Below the pieces are notes generated by a model that saw nothing but the letters and a program-made list of their open reading frames with translations, did not search any database and was not told the origin of the DNA. This document shows, one piece after another, positions 59,355-64,000 of a DNA stretch of 64,000 nucleotides. How positions within the stretch are numbered: the first letter of the stretch is position 1; every line of letters starts with the position of its first letter. This DNA is from Rhizophagus irregularis (lineage: Eukaryota; Glomeromycota; Glomeromycetes; Glomerales; Glomeraceae). The translations under genes and the position numbers were made by a program. The stretch spans positions 806,001 through 870,000 of the forward strand of contig NC_089429.1 of assembly GCF_026210795.1 (NCBI RefSeq). Direction: 5' to 3'.

Positions 59355-60497
59355 AGCCAGGTTTGGGTCATAGGATCGTTTTAAGTTCGAATTGGGATAT
59401 GGTCCAAGGACTAGATCAGTAGTACAAGGACTATTTTCATGTTCAAAGAATTCAAAGAAGGTTTTCTCTTAGACTATATGAATCACACAATCTTTTAAAT
59501 GGAGATTGGTTCGAAACTTTAATATTTGTCATAATACACAATATTAGTAATTAGAATTTGTTTACCCTAAAATTCTTAATTGACATCATAGAAAAGAAAA
59601 AGGGAAAAAAAAATTAAGGTGTTTATTCATATTGCATAGTACACACATTTCAAGAAAATCATTGATGTCGATCTTCGTTTTAAAAACTTATTACGATGTG
59701 CGAAATTAGCTAACTTATGATGTACGAATTATGATACATGAAATTGGAAAACTTACTATGATGAACGAAATTAGCCAAATTTTTATAGAAGTGATTTATT
59801 CCTTTTAATGATAAATTTAAGGTCGTTATTGAACCAAATAAAATGGGAGATGAAATTAAAGTTAAAGTTGATCAGGCGTAAATTGCTGATTCAGGTAACG
59901 AAACTAAAAATTTACGATTGCAAAAGTTACGAGGATTGTGGAAGGATTAGAGGGTTTTGATTTGTATTATTTTTTAATACTAGTATTTTTTTCACTTTTT
60001 AATTTATTATTTGTGTATTTCTTGATTTATTTCTTTCAATTTTACTCGTATACTCGTATGAAATATCAGGAAAATAATTAATAAAGATGAAGATGGTATT
60101 CTTACAAATTGTGAGATAGGATCCAAAGAACTAATGTAAATGTCCTCTATATGTAAAGAGATTGTACCTTAGTTCAAAAATATAAAAACCAATCACTTTA
60201 CGCAATAACTTCTTTATATATTTGTGTAGTGTATATAAAAAAAAAATTTTTTTTCCAATAATAAAAAATTTTTATGCATAAGTTTTATTCATTAATGCAG
60301 TAATATATCTTCGTTACATGAATAACTAATAGTACAATCCTTTTGTTCTCCCCTCGAGCAAACTTTCTTACTGTTTTATTAAACCACCTTGCAGAATCTA
60401 CACAACCTGTTCAACATTTCCATCTTGTTTAACTTGTCTATCTTGCTTAACCTGCTCATCTTGCTTAACCAGCTCCTTCTTAGCCTTCTTATTCTTC
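59355..60497. other. Spacer with EF-hand-like scrap
   Basis: No complete gene. At 59822-59880 a short frame reads VVIEPNKMGDEIKVKVDQA. At 60068-60139 another, after a CAG acceptor-like site, reads NKDEDGILTNCE and then IGSKELM to a stop; the first twelve residues fit an EF-hand loop pattern. Both lack starts. Confidence 0.3.
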
Positions 60498-61335
60498 TTA
60501 AGCTTCGATCTTGATAATATCATCATCTATCAATAATTTTATTATTCCCAAAACAAACGTTAAAATAAGAACTAATTTCTTCCACCATCTATCAGCCTCA
60601 AAGAAATCCTTAAGGAATTCCATCGTACGATCTTTATATTCTCCAGGAAATGATCTTATAATAAAAATAACTAATAAAAAATATCTAAAACGTGGGGACC
60701 GCACCGAAAAATACACTAAAATCAAAGCAAGTAAAAAAGAAACTACATCTCCCGCCCAACTTGGAATAGTAAATAATAGAAAAATAATTTCTTCTATATA
60801 ACCAACTAAAAGAATAAAACAGTAAACAAGAAATAAAATACCGAATATAATCAATGAAATACCAATAAATTTTTTTAGTAATTTCCAGACAGAGGACAGT
60901 AAACCTTGTTTAGAATTAGATTTTGGTAGCAATGGTTCTGTCTCATCTCCGTCCAAATTTTTCCTATTTTCTACCTTTGCATTATTTACGTTCTCTTGTT
61001 CCACATTAGCTTGTGGATTTGTCAATGGTTCTATTTCGTTTTCATTCACAATCACGATCGTATCTATAGGAGATTCTACTTGTTTTCATATTTTAACTAT
61101 TTTAGAAATTTTTTTTTTTTTATTAAATTTAGTAAAATTCTAATTCACCTTTAGGTTTTTCTTCTTCCGCCTTGGACGTTACTTCATTGTCAATATAATC
61201 TTGGTGGAAAATCTATATTTGTTAAAGCAAATCAATCAACAATAGTATTAAATAGCGTAATGACTACAATAAGAAAAAAAATTAATTCGCCAAAAAGTAT
61301 TTCTCAACCTTTGATGAACCTTCTTCCATCGACAT
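60498..61335 (-). CDS. Multi-span membrane protein, unknown
   Basis: Proposed exons 61335-61309, 61212-61149 and 61078-60498 join in phase to 223 residues. The first 95 are polar and acidic (VNENEIEPL, KNLDGDETEPLLP), then about four hydrophobic spans at 102-124, 141-156, 162-171 and 198-214, with a short charged loop (FPGEYKDRTMEFLKDFFEAD) before the last. The tail is DDDIIKIEA. The main exon has no ATG of its own, which is why I looked upstream; the first donor (AAG-GTTGAG) is weak, so the start is uncertain. Family not recognised; probably a small organelle or endomembrane protein. Confidence 0.6.
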
Positions 61336-61383
61336 GATAGGTATTGTAGACTAACTGAGCAGTAACATACTCCTTTATATATT

Positions 61384-61700
61384 TCAATCTGCGCAATTTA
61401 CATTATCATACACTTGGATATAGGGGTTTCCTCTTAATATTTCAGGTGCCATATAAGGTAAAACTCCATAAATCTCATTATTAGGATCCTGTAAATCACT
61501 TATAGGTTTACATAATCCTAAATCAATAATAAATGACTCTTTGTAATCGTCTGATATTAAAATATTACCATCATGAAAATCACCATGAGTTAAATTTGAT
61601 TCATGAATTACTTTAAGTCCTGAACTCCTGATACAATATTTTTTAGTAATTGTAACCTGTCTTGCCACTTAAATTTAGCTATATCAGATAAATGCTTGTT
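61384..61700 (-). pseudogene. Kinase C-lobe fragment
   Basis: Reads KHLSDIAKFKWQDRLQLLKN, IVSG, then a 7-nt insertion (a partial duplication of GGAnnnnGGA near 61619-61628) that shifts the frame, then LKVIHESNLTHGDFHDGNIL, DLGLCKP, YGVLPYMAPEILRGNPYIQ. The catalytic loop is HGDFHDGN and the metal-binding motif DLG. Similarity stops after NPYIQ, where the family continues ASDIYSF. N-lobe exons and the end of the C-lobe are missing. It lies 50 bp before the start of the membrane protein gene in the same orientation. Confidence 0.8.
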
Positions 61701-61722
61701 CTTCGACTTGGTCAACTTTTAT

Positions 61723-63219
61723 TGAATTTAGTAGATCAATTGGAAATAGTATTGACTTCATATTTATTACTAATTATAATCATACTATAGAGTCTACAGT
61801 TTTTATTTGGATGGTAAGATAATTTGTAAGATTTGGAGAACATCTAGTAAGTTTCGTACATATATTTTTAGTAATTTTTGTTATATAAATTCTAACATAC
61901 TTAATAAAATTTTATATAAACTCAACATTACTGCATATATTTCAGGCAAATCATTTCACGGTACAAAATACGCCTTTCAATGAGTAGGTACTCAATAATC
62001 ATTCTTAGCGACTTGCGTGATAAAGGTTGAGCTAACATTCTTGAAATTGTGTTGGCACGTTTAATGCTATTTAAATTTAGCATAATTTGTAATTTTCTTA
62101 ATACACTATCTTTATGTCATTAGGATGTTTACCGAGAGTCAGCAAAAAATGTACTTGACAGATAATCCAACGCCTCATCAAAGACGTGATTGAGCAATCG
62201 TTATTTTACTATGCATCTACGACTGATAATTTATTCAAATATTTCAATAATATTTACAGGCCTTTGTAACAGTTTAATAATTAATAATATACGTACGCTA
62301 ATTAGTAAGAAATTTGATTTATAAATCAACTTTATAGGAGTGTTTAGGACTTAGAACACTTATTATTCATAATACAAAACCATATTGTTCACTTTAGTGG
62401 ATAATTATACAAGTTTATCAAAAAGTTATATTATGATTAAGTTTAATACTATGATTTAATAGTAAATGAACGAATAATAAAATGTAATATACTTTAAGGA
62501 TAATGGTCTGCAAATCTTGGACTAAATAAATTTTTTTAAACCAAAAATTAATAAAAAAATGCAAGCAACGTATTAATTATCAAATATCATTATTCCGTTT
62601 TAAAATCTGTGGCCACAAAAAATATTATCCATTTATATTATAGTTTATGGCAATTTTTTTAATTGAAACTTAACATAAATGGAAAAAAAATGAGGTAAAT
62701 AAATAAATCTATTAATTGCTAAAACTGCATTTTATCTTTATCGTTTGTGAGTAATGAAGTAGGTGAATATTTATAATTAACTCTATATGAATCATTGGAT
62801 TAATAATAATGATATAAATAAAACTCGATATATAATCAGTTTTAATATTTGATTATTTTTCGCTGCAATTTCTTTCTATGTTAAGTGAGCAAAGGTAGTT
62901 ATAGTCTATATAATAAATAAAACACTGCAGAAAAGGACCTCAGTTTATGAGTTTGGGTATTTAAAGTTTTAATTATTTATACAATCCCAAGACGTAATGA
63001 TAATTTGGAAATAGCCAAGTATTATATTATTTGATTTTTTTTCGCGAGTTCGAAGTTTTCATCATTTGACTAGTGACGTAAAATTTTGATCATCTCACGT
63101 GATTAATGATTAATTACTCATGCGAAAAAAATCATAAATCATTCCATTCCATTACTTTTACGAAAAATTCTTGCTCTTTTTTTTTTTTTAAAAAAAAAAA
63201 AGCAAAAAATTCGTGAAAC
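61723..63219. other. Gene-free stretch
   Basis: A+T-rich sequence with no supported frame or repeat. One CACGTG at 63096. Confidence 0.45.
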
Positions 63220-63662
63220 ATGGAAAAGAAAGAAAGTTATGAAATATTAGAAGATAATCCAATCTTGGTAAATTTTATTAAATAGTATTATTATCATCTT
63301 ATTTAAATGTTTTTATTATACAAGTGAATTATTACTTATAAATTTTGATTTTTTTACGTTAGCAAACATCAGTAATTTCTACCAAAAATTCTTCTTCTAA
63401 AGATATTCAACAAAATCAATCATTTTGCAAGATTTCTTCCTCTTCTTCATCACGTTCATCAATATTTTCTAATAATATCGATAAAAAAATATTACAAAAC
63501 GAAAGGAAAAAAATGCTTAACAGAAAGGCTGCTGCAAGATTAAGACAAAAAAAAAAGAAAGAGGTAAAAGAATTACAAGATTCAAATATAAGTTTAAGAG
63601 GTGAAATTGAACAAGTGGAAAGTATTATAATGAAATTAAGACAACAAATTATGGGATCTTGA
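63220..63662 (+). CDS. Short bZIP transcription factor
   Basis: Two exons, 63220-63267 and 63363-63662, join in phase 0 to 115 residues. A Ser/Asn-rich stretch is followed by a basic region with NRKAAARLR (Asn69, Arg77), then leucine zipper positions Leu87, Leu94, Val101 and Leu108 in exact heptads. The spacing from Arg77 to the first leucine is the canonical ten residues, so this is a true bZIP DNA-binding and dimerisation domain. It is very short; nothing follows the zipper, and any activation domain must be the 60-residue N-terminus. Such proteins bind DNA as dimers in the nucleus and may act as partners or as dominant inhibitors. The start is the first ATG after an A-run. The preceding T9-A11 homopolymer could be unreliable in assembly. 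Confidence 0.82.
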
Positions 63663-64000
63663 AATAAAGGAGAAATAATTTTTTTATTTTTCAATATATT
63701 GTATGAATTTGCTAATATTATCATATTGAAACATTATAACTTGATATTAATTATTAACATGTATTCCGGGAATTGGGAAATTAATTTTATAGAGAACAAA
63801 TTATTATATTTTATAATTAGGCAAATTTAGCTTTATATATAGTTACGCGAGTATTTTTTGTATATTTAAATCTTATTATAAACAAAACTTTCGCCAATAT
63901 CGCTATGAAATTATTTTTAATAAGAAAATGTGTTGCGTAACGTTTTTAAATTTTGATATAATATAATTCATGCAGAGTAATTCAAAATCTACTGATCAAA
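63663..64000. other. 3' flank of bZIP gene
   Basis: No gene or repeat recognised. Confidence 0.4.

Overview
The window looks like an accessory, repeat-rich stretch of a very A+T-rich eukaryotic genome, most likely an arbuscular mycorrhizal fungus of the Rhizophagus type (Glomeromycotina). The signs are short GT-AG introns (about 60-90 nt) in most genes, an F-box/leucine-rich family whose members begin M-x-x-SKIFS, protein kinases with small CxxC zinc ribbons ahead of the kinase domain, a Crypton-like tyrosine recombinase with introns, and a dense population of non-autonomous DNA transposons. The species call is inference. No tRNA, rRNA or CRISPR array was seen.

Layout. 0-2 kb: the 5' end of one kinase gene (minus strand, cut by the window edge) and a decayed copy of another. 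4.4-19.8 kb: an F-box cluster of four members: one intact, one with a single frameshift, one broken by nested transposons, one intact. 20-29 kb: almost no genes; MITEs, low-complexity purine tracts and one 1.1-kb inverted-repeat element carrying coding-like fragments. 29.4-33 kb: a Cys-rich kinase lacking its C-lobe, then an unknown lysine-rich repeat gene that is interrupted by a stop codon, a transposon and a frameshift. 35-42.7 kb: two intact kinase genes whose exons I could join in frame. 43-47 kb: more inverted-repeat elements. 47.8-50.3 kb: a pseudogene paralogous to the 29.4-kb kinase. 51-56 kb: mostly transposons. 56.3-57.9 kb: an intact five-exon tyrosine recombinase. 58.3-59.4 kb: an aldo/keto reductase remnant abutted by a hAT-like element. 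60.5-61.7 kb: a membrane protein gene and a kinase fragment. 63.2-63.7 kb: a short two-exon bZIP gene.

How it fits together. The F-box proteins (probable substrate receptors for SCF ubiquitin ligases) and kinases belong to families known to be greatly expanded in these fungi, and the window shows birth and death in progress: full genes, frameshifted genes, chimeric fragments and insertions side by side. At least ten inverted-repeat elements have recognisable target duplications. They fall mainly into a hAT-like set (8-bp duplication) and an unassigned set with CCCTATAA ends and a 3-bp duplication; members of both sets sit inside coding sequence. A TTTATAAA box 45-53 nt before the start codon recurs in four genes and helps choose starts. 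Several genes are built from phase-1 introns flanking small exons whose lengths are multiples of three.
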